DNA from: Anaspis maculata
Lineage: Eukaryota; Arthropoda; Insecta; Coleoptera; Scraptiidae
NCBI GenBank assembly: GCA_949128115.1
Contig: OX421962.1
Coordinates: 8,154,262-8,218,261 of the forward strand
DNA: 64,000 nucleotides
Reading direction: 5' to 3'
Positions 46,140 to 55,900 of this stretch are shown one piece after another. A program made the translations under genes and the position numbers. How positions within the stretch are numbered: the first letter of the stretch is position 1; every line of letters begins with the position of its first letter. Below the pieces are notes generated by a model, which saw nothing but the letters and a program-made list of their open reading frames with translations, searched no databases and had not been told where the DNA came from.

Positions 46140-48895
46140 ATTTGATTTTTTGGCGGAGGCGCTGCAGGCTTGCTCAAGACTTTCATTTTGGCGGAGGCGC
46201 TGCCACATTTTGCTTGCGGTACTCTATAGTCAACGTATAGCATCACTTTGGCAAATCAAAGCCTTTGGCGCCCGAGCCGGCCCTGGCCGTGCCCCACAGG
46301 CAACACCTATCGATCTTGATTTTTTCTGTCCCGCAATCTTGCAGCAAGAGCCATTACCCTCTCGCAGCTTCGAGCCTTGCATTTTTCCGCTTTTCGCCAA
46401 ACGACCGCCACCAGCCGTGACTTGTCGGCCGATTGGAAAGCACTTAATTTGCAAGATCAATACCGAAAAAAATAAAAACGAGCATCGGCCGAAGCCTTTG
46501 CGGAGCCTGGACAAACGCGAAACGCACACAAGCTCGCCTGGTTGCCTGGCGTGGCGGTGCATCAGCCGTGCATTTTCAACTGACCTAGTTTTTAACCGGT
46601 TCTAAAATTAGCGCCAACGTACTTGTACCTTGCACACATATACCCACACACACACACACACGTAGGTATACAATTTCGTTTGTTGCTTCCGCTCAAGGCT
46701 GGGATTGCTGGGAATAGTGGAAATTCGCTTGAAAATACGAATAAATATATGCAGTTGATCACTGCATGATCGCAGGAGGTTTCGGTAGGAATGGCAAAAA
46801 CAAAAACACCGTTTCTTTGCAGCGGAGCAAGCGCCGGGTTTACGTAGAGCGCTAGCGTGTGAAGGAGGCGTTGATCGACCTGGCCGTGTGCGATTATGAA
46901 ACGGACTTCCCGGCATGCGCGTTCGAGTAAGCCTAGGCAGAGCGTTCATTCAAAATACTCTAGTAGGATTTTGGCTTTTCCCATTTTCCAAGTTTATATC
47001 ATGGGGGCTTCAAAATGTTGATGGTTGGAATCGAAAAATTGCCAAGAGAAAGGTGAGGGGCGAAAAGGTTTGAATCAGGCTGAAAAGAAAAATAAGAAGA
47101 CTTGGAGAAGTAGTGTTTTTTTTTTTGGGCTCGCGATTGTGCAGGGACGGCTCAAGGTGGGTCCCCGTCCGTCATGTGGAAGCGGAAACAAGATGCAGTA
47201 AGCGCGCGGCGAAATTCTCGTGTCCCCCCACTTTTCAGTGTGTAAGCCACAGGTCATTCAACCCGCGCAGTCCCGGCGAACACAGCAGCAATGTACTCAC
47301 CGTTTCTCGTACATGGTGTCCTTAATTCGAATGGTACTTGGTAAAATTTCGCATATTTTGTGTTTTTTTCAAAATTCCCGTTTCGTCCCCGAGTGAACCG
47401 GCCGGAAGTTTCGAAACCGACGGCCGAGGGCAAAGACTTTCCGCGTGCGCTACCAGTGTGAAGTGACCGTACCGGAGGATCATCGCCGTGCCCACACACA
47501 CACAAGTGATTTGACAATCCCATAAGCTTTCACTCTCACCCATCACACACACACCACCATGCGGAATTTGCGCCCATCGTCCTCGGCCCTCGCGGAGGCG
47601 CCCTGAGAGCTTAGCCCGGGGGCTGCCGCGGTGCCCGGACTAAGCCAACCCGGAACTTTAACCCCTCGAGTGCATAAATGCCAAAAGGACCTGCTCCTCG
47701 TCGTCGCTCCGGACCACCGCATCCTGGACTAAACAACGCCCAGCTCGAATCGCAAGCGAAAAAAATGTAAGCGCCTCTTTGAAACTTTTGCTTTTTTTTC
47801 GCTCCGCATATCGTCCGAAAATCGGCTCGCGTTTTCCCTCACACAGTCGATTGTGTATGAGCTCCCAAAGGTCATCAACCTCTCGCCTTAATGTAGGTCA
47901 GTAATGGTGGGCGTCTACACGACTTGCGCAGTAAATTCAAAACTACACGGGCAAATGTCATTGCAACTTTAATTTTTTTTTTTTCGCTTCGATAATGCTT
48001 CTCCTTCACCATTTTTTTTTGCCGCTTGCGTAACAACTTTCGCCATAATAATCGGCGAATCGTAAGCTTGACGGTGCCGAGTCACGGCCGATGCAAATTA
48101 TTTGGCGAAAAAAACGCGAAAATCGGACGAGAAACGCCGAAGTTGGGGGCAAAAAACCAAACTCCGGGCATTTCCGGGTGAAGAACCCCGGAGTTTACGC
48201 TATCTCGCCCGGCGCTGTTATCCTCCGGCCGATTTGCACCGTCCGCGGCTTGATTTGTAGCCGATGAATTGAGCCGTGCGGTGGTCGTCCCGGTGCTCAT
48301 CCAGAAGATGCGGGGGATGTTCTCCGGTAAGCTTGAACCTACCCGGAATTTCATTATAGGATCGTTATTCGCTCATTAGAATAAGCTCCGCGGTCCCTCT
48401 GTCTAATTTTAATATTCTTGACCGATTTCCATATGATTTCGCGTCTTGTATTCATAGGATACCAAGCTCAGCTGCGCAGGCGGTGGAGGGGACTGGGGTC
48501 AGAATAAGCCAATAATTCTGTCTTTTTGTGCCTTCTAGAATAATACTCATATATACCTCCTGTCTATAAATATACACTTTATTCCAAATAAATTCTTCGG
48601 TTCAGTAATTATTACTTCTAAAACGAATGGCAGGTACTTTCTGTTTTCTTGAATGACCAAAGCTTTTGTGGCATATTTATTTAATGAAAATGCAGTTTCT
48701 TGTAATTGTCATGTTTTGTTTGTCAATTCTAGTCAGTGACGCGATAACAGCTGTCACTCCTCTTGCTCCTATTACTAAATAATAAGGAAGAGCTTCAAAC
48801 ATTATTAATGAAATTTAATATACCGGGTGGGCTATAAACCGTTCTGTTTTATTTTCCTCGTTGAATTTTTGTTTTTTGGTGGATTATGACAAGTT
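46140..48895. other. GC-richer, repeat-poor region; possible host promoter area
   Basis: Base composition rises and CpG is frequent between about 46.15 and 48.5 kb. No long inverted repeat is present. 'ggcggaggcgctgc' occurs twice near 46154-46202. An ACAC microsatellite lies at about 46645. A 151-codon open frame (46150-46605 +) has no domain I recognise. I infer a promoter or untranslated region of a host gene extending to the right. Confidence 0.35.
47678..47766 (+). CDS. Candidate first coding exon of an unidentified gene
   Basis: An ATG in good context (gcataaATGCC) opens MPKGPAPRRRSGPPHPGLNN then AQLESQAKK, and runs into a donor GTAAGC at 47767 (phase 2). If not spliced, it meets ATG-TAA at once. 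The leader is GC-rich and CpG-rich, consistent with a first exon. No second exon could be placed: the material to the right is a foldback. The protein is basic and I do not recognise it. Confidence 0.3.
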
Positions 48896-49089
48896 TGGTA
48901 TACAGGGTGATCACGCGAGATGGGACCCCCCCAACTGAACGCTTCCGCTTTGAGATATTTTTCAAAATGAAAAACTGATCCTTGATAATTTTTCCTATAG
49001 TTTTCGAATATATCTATCATAATTTTCTATATCTCATACGAGGGGCCAACCACTCATAAAAATAAGTACAGGTATTCCGAGAATACGAT

Positions 49090-49262
49090 GTATTTCCGAC
49101 CTATTCCTGCATTTCCACGTATTCCTCATTATTTCCCAAGTATTCTTCAATATTTCTTGATATTCCCAAGTATTTCCATGTATTCCTCAGTATTTCCTTG
49201 TATTTCCCAGCATTTTCTAAAATTTCCAAGTATTTTCAGGTATTCCCAAAGTATTTCCTATG
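49090..49262 (+). repeat. Minisatellite of 'agtatttccc' units
   Basis: About twelve imperfect 12-16-base units of the 'ccaagtatttcc' and 'catgtattcctc' kind. A related cluster in the same orientation is at 52848-53030. Confidence 0.75.
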
Positions 49263-49871
49263 CACCCAAATTGAAATATATCGCAGTTAAAGGCCTATAA
49301 ACTTTGAATTGACGCACCCTCGCGGTTTATAACGTTATTGAATAACGTAAACGTAAATAACGTAACGAATCTAAAGAAAATCTGTTTGGCAACGCCGCAT
49401 CAAAACGTCAAAAAAATGTATAGGTACCATCACGAGAAAAAAGGACAGCTTTGCCTGCCTGACTTGATAAGGTTTGGCTTTAGATACAGTACAGGGTGTG
49501 AAAAATCATTTTCCGCAAAAAATGTCCAATATTTAAAAAGATATGCAGCCAGACCACAGACAGATCTCAATTATGTCAAAAAGTACAGGGGATGCCATTT
49601 TAATAAATGAAGTTATGATTTTCTTAAATAAAAAATTTTCTAAATGTTTTTGATCACCCCGTACATTACTGGCAAACCTTATTATGTCATGGGGATGGAG
49701 ATGTAATTTTTCTCAATGTATTCCAAATTTCAAGACTGTAACGCCGCACCAAAACGTCAAAACATTTTATACCGCCCTGAACCTATTAGTATTGTATACT
49801 ATTAGCCTTTAAAGACTAATAAGAATATGTGACAGAATATAGGATGTCCAATATGAAAAAAAAAGTTGACA

Positions 49872-50466
49872 TATTAGCCGTTTCACCCTTATTTGCCACC
49901 CAGCAAGCCATAATATTGTTTTGTTAGGTTTAGCATACCGACGAAACTATCAGTTTGTTGACAATTTTTGACAATGTCAGGTCAAATCAGTTTCAAGATG
50001 CCAAATCATCCCGCATCAAACAAAAATACAAGTTTGCGGCATATTCAGCACGTTGAGCGCCTACAGTCAGACATGGCCGAAAACATGACGGTGAATGGGA
50101 ATGCTTTTAGTTCTTGGGGTAAGTAAAAACTTCCCGTTCTTTTACTCTCAGCTCAAGTTTGGCTTGGAGTCTAGCAATTCATGTTTTAGTTTCAAATAAT
50201 AATGTACCTGTGCTTTTTTCTCGCTTTCCTTGGGCCGGACCCCTGGCCCAAATTCTTCTTCACGGCGCGGCGCCATTACGGTATCATTGTGGTGATATTA
50301 GTGAGAAGTCGGTTTGACAGCTTTAAAAAAATCGATCTTCGAATTCTCAATGTCAGAGCTATATAACCTCCACTGCGTGAAACCACATGTCTGTCTCAAG
50401 GATACCAACGTAACTGAAATCTTTCATAGCTTGCTGAGTGGTAAATAAGGGTGAAACGGATAATAC
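49872..50466. mobile_element. ~0.6-kb foldback holding a possible captured exon
   Basis: 'CCGTTTCACCCTTATTTGCC' with 'acccagcaagc' at the left pairs with 'gcttgctgagtggtaaataa' and 'gggtgaaacgg' at the right, an arm of ~35 bases. The interior ~520 bases are not palindromic and hold the open exon at 49974-50118. Confidence 0.7.
49974..50118 (+). CDS. Open 48-codon exon-like segment with consensus donor
   Basis: ATG opens MSGQISFKMPNHPASNKNTS, then LRHIQHVERLQSDMAENMTV and NGNAFSSW, and ends at G|GTAAGT (50119), a perfect donor. A stop lies in frame upstream (tga), so it would be a first coding exon. Without splicing it ends two codons later at TAA. It is enclosed by inverted repeats, so it may be a host gene fragment carried by a transposon. 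I do not recognise the protein, and no acceptor or second exon was found. Confidence 0.3.
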
Positions 50467-50689
50467 ATATAGGTACCTGAACTATGACTCACCTCACCGT
50501 ATATTTGAATGTTTTTGAGTGATGCAGAATAAAAAACGATGTGGATAGGCGATTGAATAATATTTTAATCTTGAACGGGTGAAACGTAGTGTTCTGATCC
50601 CTTACTATTGAGTCACTCTGTAATAAGTGTAGTATACAGGGTGTTAAGGTACTAGTTGTAACAAATTTTGAGAGATGAGTCTCCAAGTT

Positions 50690-52500
50690 TCAGACGAATC
50701 ATGACATTAGCTTGAAAATAAGAATGTTCATACGAGGCAAGACTCGAGACAAGAGTAAGTTCCAAGACATCCAAGTTTCATGACAATCGTTCCACTAGTA
50801 AAAAATTCAATGTGGCGGCCAAGATAGCGGCGGAATTATTAAACTTGGCTTGAAAATAAGAATGATCATACTAGACAAGGGTAAGTTCCAAGTTTCATGA
50901 AAGTCGTTCCACTAATAAGAGATTTCATGATTTCAATACGGTGACCAAGATGGCGCCACAACCATGAAATCCAATCTGCCTATTGGCCACCCTTGGGATC
51001 ATCAGCTATCCATCGGAAAAAGTTCCAAGGCCCTAGCTTCATTATTCCCCAAGGAGGAGTACAACTTCTTAATTTGTACATGGACAGATGGACAGACAGA
51101 CAATTTTCTTAAGACAATGCGCCAAAAATAAGATTGAACATACGAGACAAGGGAAGTTCCAAGTTTAATGAAAATCGTTCCAATAAGAAATTTCAATATG
51201 GCGGCGGAATCATGGAATCCAGTTAGAAAATAAGATTGAACCCTAGATTGAACATATGTATGAGACAAGGGTAGGGTCAAAGTTCCATGAAAATCGTTTC
51301 ACTAATCGTTCCACTGAATTTCATGATTCCGCCGCTATCTTGGCCGCCATATTGAAATTTCTCATCACTGGAACGATTTCCATGGAACTTGAAACTTACC
51401 TTTATCTCGTATGATCATTCTTATTTTCAAACTAAATTTCATGATTCCGCCGCCATCTTGGCCACCATATTGAAATCTTCTATTTATTTAGTGAAACGAT
51501 TGACAAGAAACTTGTTCTTGTTTCGTATGAACATTCTTATTTTCAACCTTGACTTTCATCAATGACAGATCTGCCCTAAGAAAATGCGCTATTGCAACTC
51601 ACGCACGTGAGGGGATATTAACTTGTTTATTATGCGATATAAGTACCTCGCCACACAGGTACAGTTGGGAGCGAAATGATTCATACGGCACCGCTAGGAA
51701 GTCGGCTGGATTTCAGTAATGTTAGCTGCTTGGATCGTTCTTGAATGCCAATTTTGGTTACAATCAATCTCTAATCAAAACTGGCATTCAAGAACAATCC
51801 AAGCAGCTAACATTTCTGAAATCCAGCCAACTTCCTAGCAGAGCCGTATGAATCATTTTGCTCCCAACTGTACCTGATAATATTTTCGCACGAATTTCTA
51901 GCGAATCTACAATATTTTTAGCGCATTTACGTAAGAAAATGAGGCTGTCCGTCCGTCCGTCTGTCTGTCCGTGTAGAAATTGAGAAGTTGTACTTACTCC
52001 TTCTCGGGGAATGCCATTGGGCAGATTGGATTTCATGATTCCGCCTCCATCTTGGCCGCCATATTGAAATTTCTTATTAGTGGAACGATTTTAATGAAAC
52101 TTTGAACTGAACTTTGTCTCGTATGATCATTCTTATTTTCAATAAGCTGAGTTTCATGATTCCGCCGCCATATTGGCCGCTATATTGAAATTTCTTATTA
52201 GTGGAACGATTTTCGTGGAACTTTGAACTTACCGTTGTCACGTATTATTCTTATTTTAAAGCTAAATTTCATGATTCCGCCGCCATCTTGGCCGCCATAT
52301 TGGAATCTCTTATTAGTGGAACGATTGTGATAAAATTTCGAGCTCAGTCTTGTCTTGTATTAACATTCTTATTTTCAAGTTGAAGTTCATGATTGCGCCG
52401 GCATCTTGGCCGCCATATTGAAATTTCTCATTAGCGGAACAATTTCCACGAAACTTGGAGCTTATTTCTTATTAGTGGAACGATTGTAATTAATAACAGA
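50690..52500. repeat. ~110-120-bp tandem family with GCCGCCATCTTGG core, in both orientations
   Basis: Units contain 'ttcatgattccgccgccatc', 'ttggccgccatattgaaat', 'ttattagtggaacgat' and 'cgtatgatcattcttatttt'. About six copies read forward (51310-51545, 52034-52490) and about three inverted (50745-50960, 51120-51240). A 68-base block with 'cgcacgtgaggggatatt' recurs at about 51560 and 52491. Confidence 0.75.
51656..51876. mobile_element. 221-bp palindromic MITE
   Basis: CAGGTACAGTTGGGAGC pairs with 'gctcccaactgtacctg'. ~100-base arms share 'atgattcatacgg', 'ggctggatttca' and 'gttagctgcttgga'. The loop is only ~20 bases. Confidence 0.9.
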
Positions 52501-52847
52501 TCTGCACTAAGAAAATGCGCTATTGCGACTCACGCACGTGAGGGGATATTCACTTGTTTAGATTAGGTAAACAAGATCAAAATAAGCTGTTAATTCTATG
52601 AAAATTCTCGTATAAGTATTTATTACTACTATTTTACGCACGCAGGAGAAGCAATGTTGAAAAATGTATGACAATTTAGTCTACATTTCCCTTTATTAAC
52701 GCTTTTTCCCAGAAATTCACAGCACCAATTCTTCCACCCTCGAACTGTGTTGTTCTTCTCTGTCTCGTTTCTCTTTCGAACGACGATATTTTTTCCATAA
52801 CAAATGGAAACGGCTCGTCTCCCGATATCTGGTGAGGTTTCCTGATA

Positions 52848-53030
52848 CAAGTATTTCCTAGGTATTCCTAGATATTTCCTGATATTCCCACATATTCTCG
52901 AGTATTCCCATGTATTCTCAGATATTCCCGGAGTATTCCCGAATATTCCCGGTATTTCCACATATTTCCTAGTATTCTCGAAGTATTCCCTAGTATTCTT
53001 TAAGTATACTGAACATTTTGTACAGGTATT
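52848..53030 (+). repeat. Minisatellite of 'gatattcccg' units
   Basis: About thirteen units of 'tattcccrgagtattc' type. Same orientation as 49090-49262 although it sits in the opposite half of the foldback. Confidence 0.75.
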
Positions 53031-53067
53031 CTCGGAGTGGTTATTGGCCCCTCGATCTCATAATATA

Positions 53068-53543
53068 CAGGGTGTTGGTAAAAAAAGTAAAATTTTTGCG
53101 ACACCCTGTACTTACTTATTGTTTTCTAGGCAGTTTGCTTTGCTGATTACAAAAATGTATGACACTTGTGGATTTTTTTTCAAATAACTTATCAAAAAAA
53201 TCAATAAAATCTTAGTTTCGTGGATATTATTCTAATAAGATGGCTGTGATTACAGCACCAAATTTTAGAAGTGAGACTTGTTCCCATTCAAATCCAATGT
53301 TTCGTTAATCTGTAGCCTAAAAATTAGTTTTAGTGTTTTTTGGGTATTTAGTGCTGTAATAAAAAGCCATCTTACTAGAATAATATCCATGAAATTCAGA
53401 TTTTAATAACTTTTTTGACAAGTTATTCGAGAAAAAATCGAGTAGTGCCATACAATTTTGTAATCAGCAAAGCAAACTGTCTAGATTATAATAATTAGAT
53501 ACAGGGTGTCGCAAAAATTCAACTTTTTTTCTTCAACACCCTG
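53068..53543. mobile_element. 476-bp hairpin with doubled CAGGGTG termini in the right arm of the 4.8-kb foldback
   Basis: CAGGGTGTTGG at the left and 'caacaccctg' at the right, with TA outside both. Inside each end is a second opposed 'caccctgta'/'tacagggtg' (53090-53102, 53500-53510). Arms share 'gcagtttgctttgctgatta' and 'aagatggct'. The left arm of the host element lacks it. Confidence 0.8.
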
Positions 53544-54149
53544 TATATTATGAGATATGGAAAATTATGGTAAATATATTTGAAAAGTACAGGAAAAATT
53601 ATCAAGGATTAGTTTTTTATTTTGAAAAATATCTCAAAAAAGAAGCGTTCAGTTGGGGGGGTCCCATCTCGCGTGATCACCCTGTACTTATGCCGAGCCA
53701 ATTGAATAGACTATGAAAATCATGTACGAATATGACCGAAATGTCGGAGTTCAAAATGGCGGACATCCCTGAAAATTAGCGTTCTGTTGCAGTCGGTTTT
53801 TTTTGTGTCTAAATTGGACAAAATGATCAACTTGAAGACGTTTTTTTGAAAGAATGATTTGTTTTCAGTTCATTTGTTCTGTAGATGTAGCGAATTGGGA
53901 GAAAATCGGTTGTGTCATTTCAAACTCTCCCGACGAGTAGCAAGAAACGGATGGAAATTTTTGTACGAGACGTCTCTTTGGGTGGGAAATTAGAATTGGG
54001 AAGAAAGTTGAAAATTACTTGCAGGAAATTGGAAATTTTCCTAGAAAATTTCAATTTTTCAGAAAAACCTCAAATCTTTCTACAAATCATCTTCTTGTAA
54101 AAATCGACAATTGAAGCTTCACATTAAACTCCATCATCTAAGTCAGGTC

Positions 54150-55148
54150 TTGATAACCCAGGTTGGTTTTACATTTTCAACCGGAACATTCCCGGGAAAT
54201 TGGGAAAAATGCTTGTGAAATGTTCAGGAACCAGTTACTTCTTGTATAAAACAAAATGGTGGAATTCTGTTCACGAGATGAATAAGTCGATTAGATTAAA
54301 AACGGGATAAAAAGTTGGAAAATTTGTAGTTTTTCCAGAGAGAAAAACTCGAAAACCGTGAGTCCGATTTTGTAAATTTATCCTCCAAAAATCAATTGAA
54401 GTTTTTCTCCATTCGCAACATGTCTACACTTGAAAGGAAGATTTCGTGGGGCTCACCACATGTCGAAGTTTGCACCGCAGTTTTTTCAAATTCACGGAAT
54501 GTGCAAATTTAAATTTGAAACAAATACCGTCGGGAAACCGGAACCGTGTCAATTTTAAAAATTGATCTACACGACGCCCAATTTAATTTTCTTCCGATAT
54601 CAGTTGGATTTTTTCGGAAAAAGTCGATTCTTGAGCGGGAATGAATTTTCGAATAAAGTCCTGCATCCAAAGCGGGTCGTCCTGGTCAAAACACGGGTGA
54701 AAGGCCCTCTTGGGTGGCAACGGCTAGGAAGAATTTGGAAAATTTATAACGCCCGACTGGAAACTGTAGACTTGATGTGATTCCTTGATTGTGTTCTTTC
54801 CTGACAAATTTGGTTTCAATCAATCGCATGATTTTAGAATAATTGAACGAAATTTTGAACTTTGACATTTGTGATTCATTGACAGGTCACAATTTCAGGA
54901 AAATTTCCAACTGCTCTAAATGCAGTTTTTCAAGGGCTTTTGAATGAAGTATCGCAAGTCAAATTTTGCGAGATACAACTTCTGTCATTTTTTTGACAGT
55001 GACAATTCTGTTTGACAGGTGACAGTCAAAAACTAACGGTCGCATCCCAGGGTGAAACTACGACAATCTGCCAAGTTTAAACTCAATCAACGGCAACGCC
55101 TCGGCAGTTATCGTGAGAGATCTCATCACATGCATACACACATACATA
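54150..55148 (+). repeat. ~1-kb dispersed repeat, copy 2
   Basis: Aligns with 31480-32500 in order and orientation, with many substitutions: 'cccgggaaattgggaaaaat', 'gtccgattttgtaaattta', 'cgggaaaccggaaccgtgtc', 'gggtggcaacgg' and 'cagtttttcaagggctttt'. It ends in ACATAC tail repeats, at which the next element starts. Confidence 0.75.
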
Positions 55149-55424
55149 CAGGTCGATTTTTATTTCGAATGAGATATCTAAGACACGTATTGCCAAATTT
55201 TTATATTCAGCCCTTTCGCCTCTCAATCAAGAGAATTTTTGAAAAGGTTTAGAGGGAGGTTTAGAAAACTTGAAATAATTTTTTACAGAAAGAGAATTTT
55301 ATTACCTTCAGTCTGATGTATCACAAGGTAGATGTTGCTATTAGAAATTTCAAAGTAGGGAACGGTAGAGGCGAAGGGGTTGAAGATGAAAATTTAACAC
55401 TCCCTCAAAATAAAAATCGACCTG
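55149..55424. mobile_element. 276-bp foldback, CAGGTCGATTTTTATTT termini
   Basis: CAGGTCGATTTTTATTT pairs with 'aaataaaaatcgacctg'. Inner 'ccctttcgcctct' pairs with 'agaggcgaaggg'. No TA duplication (TA at left, TT at right). Confidence 0.7.
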
Positions 55425-55900
55425 TTTTGGCGTTTTCCTGTGAAAAAAATTTGCGGCAAGAAATCTGGGGTGGGTCCCTTTAAAAAAATCACTCTGTATA
55501 CAGACAGGAATCACTGTCAAAATGGTTTATCGTACTGGCCACTTTTCATCAAAATCGGCCAAGAAACAAAAATTCGGCAAGGAAAATTCAACAGTACGGC
55601 TTCTCATGACTCAAGACCCACCTGGTATGTATTGAGTTCCTAAACCTTGATAATTTACTTTAATAATAAATAATACTTCGATAAATAATAAATTTTATTG
55701 GAAAACCTGATGGGTATATCTTTAAAATAGTCACGTCATTGATCTCTGTCTATTGACGTCACAGCCACAGCCAACTGAATGACAACCGAGCGCAAATTTG
55801 ACGCCTGTTGCCTGTTGCTTTGTTTTTTTGGGCAAAATCGAGTACGATGATGTCAACGACGTAACCAAGGACGGAACTTGCGCAAACAAATTTTAAATTA
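55425..55900. other. Spacer without a recognised feature
   Basis: AT-rich sequence. The short frame at 55440-55643 has no domain or splice signal I can support. Confidence 0.4.

Larger units (their letters stand above)
48903..53684. mobile_element. 4.78-kb foldback, CAGGGTGATCACGCGAG termini, TA flanks
   Basis: CAGGGTGATCACGCGAGATG and its exact complement are terminal, with TA at 48901-48902 and 53685-53686. The arms match through 'gggaccccccc', 'gaacgctt', 'aaaactgatccttgataattttt' and the 'cctcgta..tgagatata' region. The interior holds two minisatellites, a GCCGCCATCTTGG tandem family, hairpins at 49872-50466 and 51656-51876, and an element in the right arm (53068-53543). No transposase. 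Confidence 0.85.

Noticed and set aside
46150..46605. 151-codon open frame as a gene
   Set aside because: GC-rich sequence keeps several frames open on both strands; the product has no recognisable domain and no splice or start context supports it.
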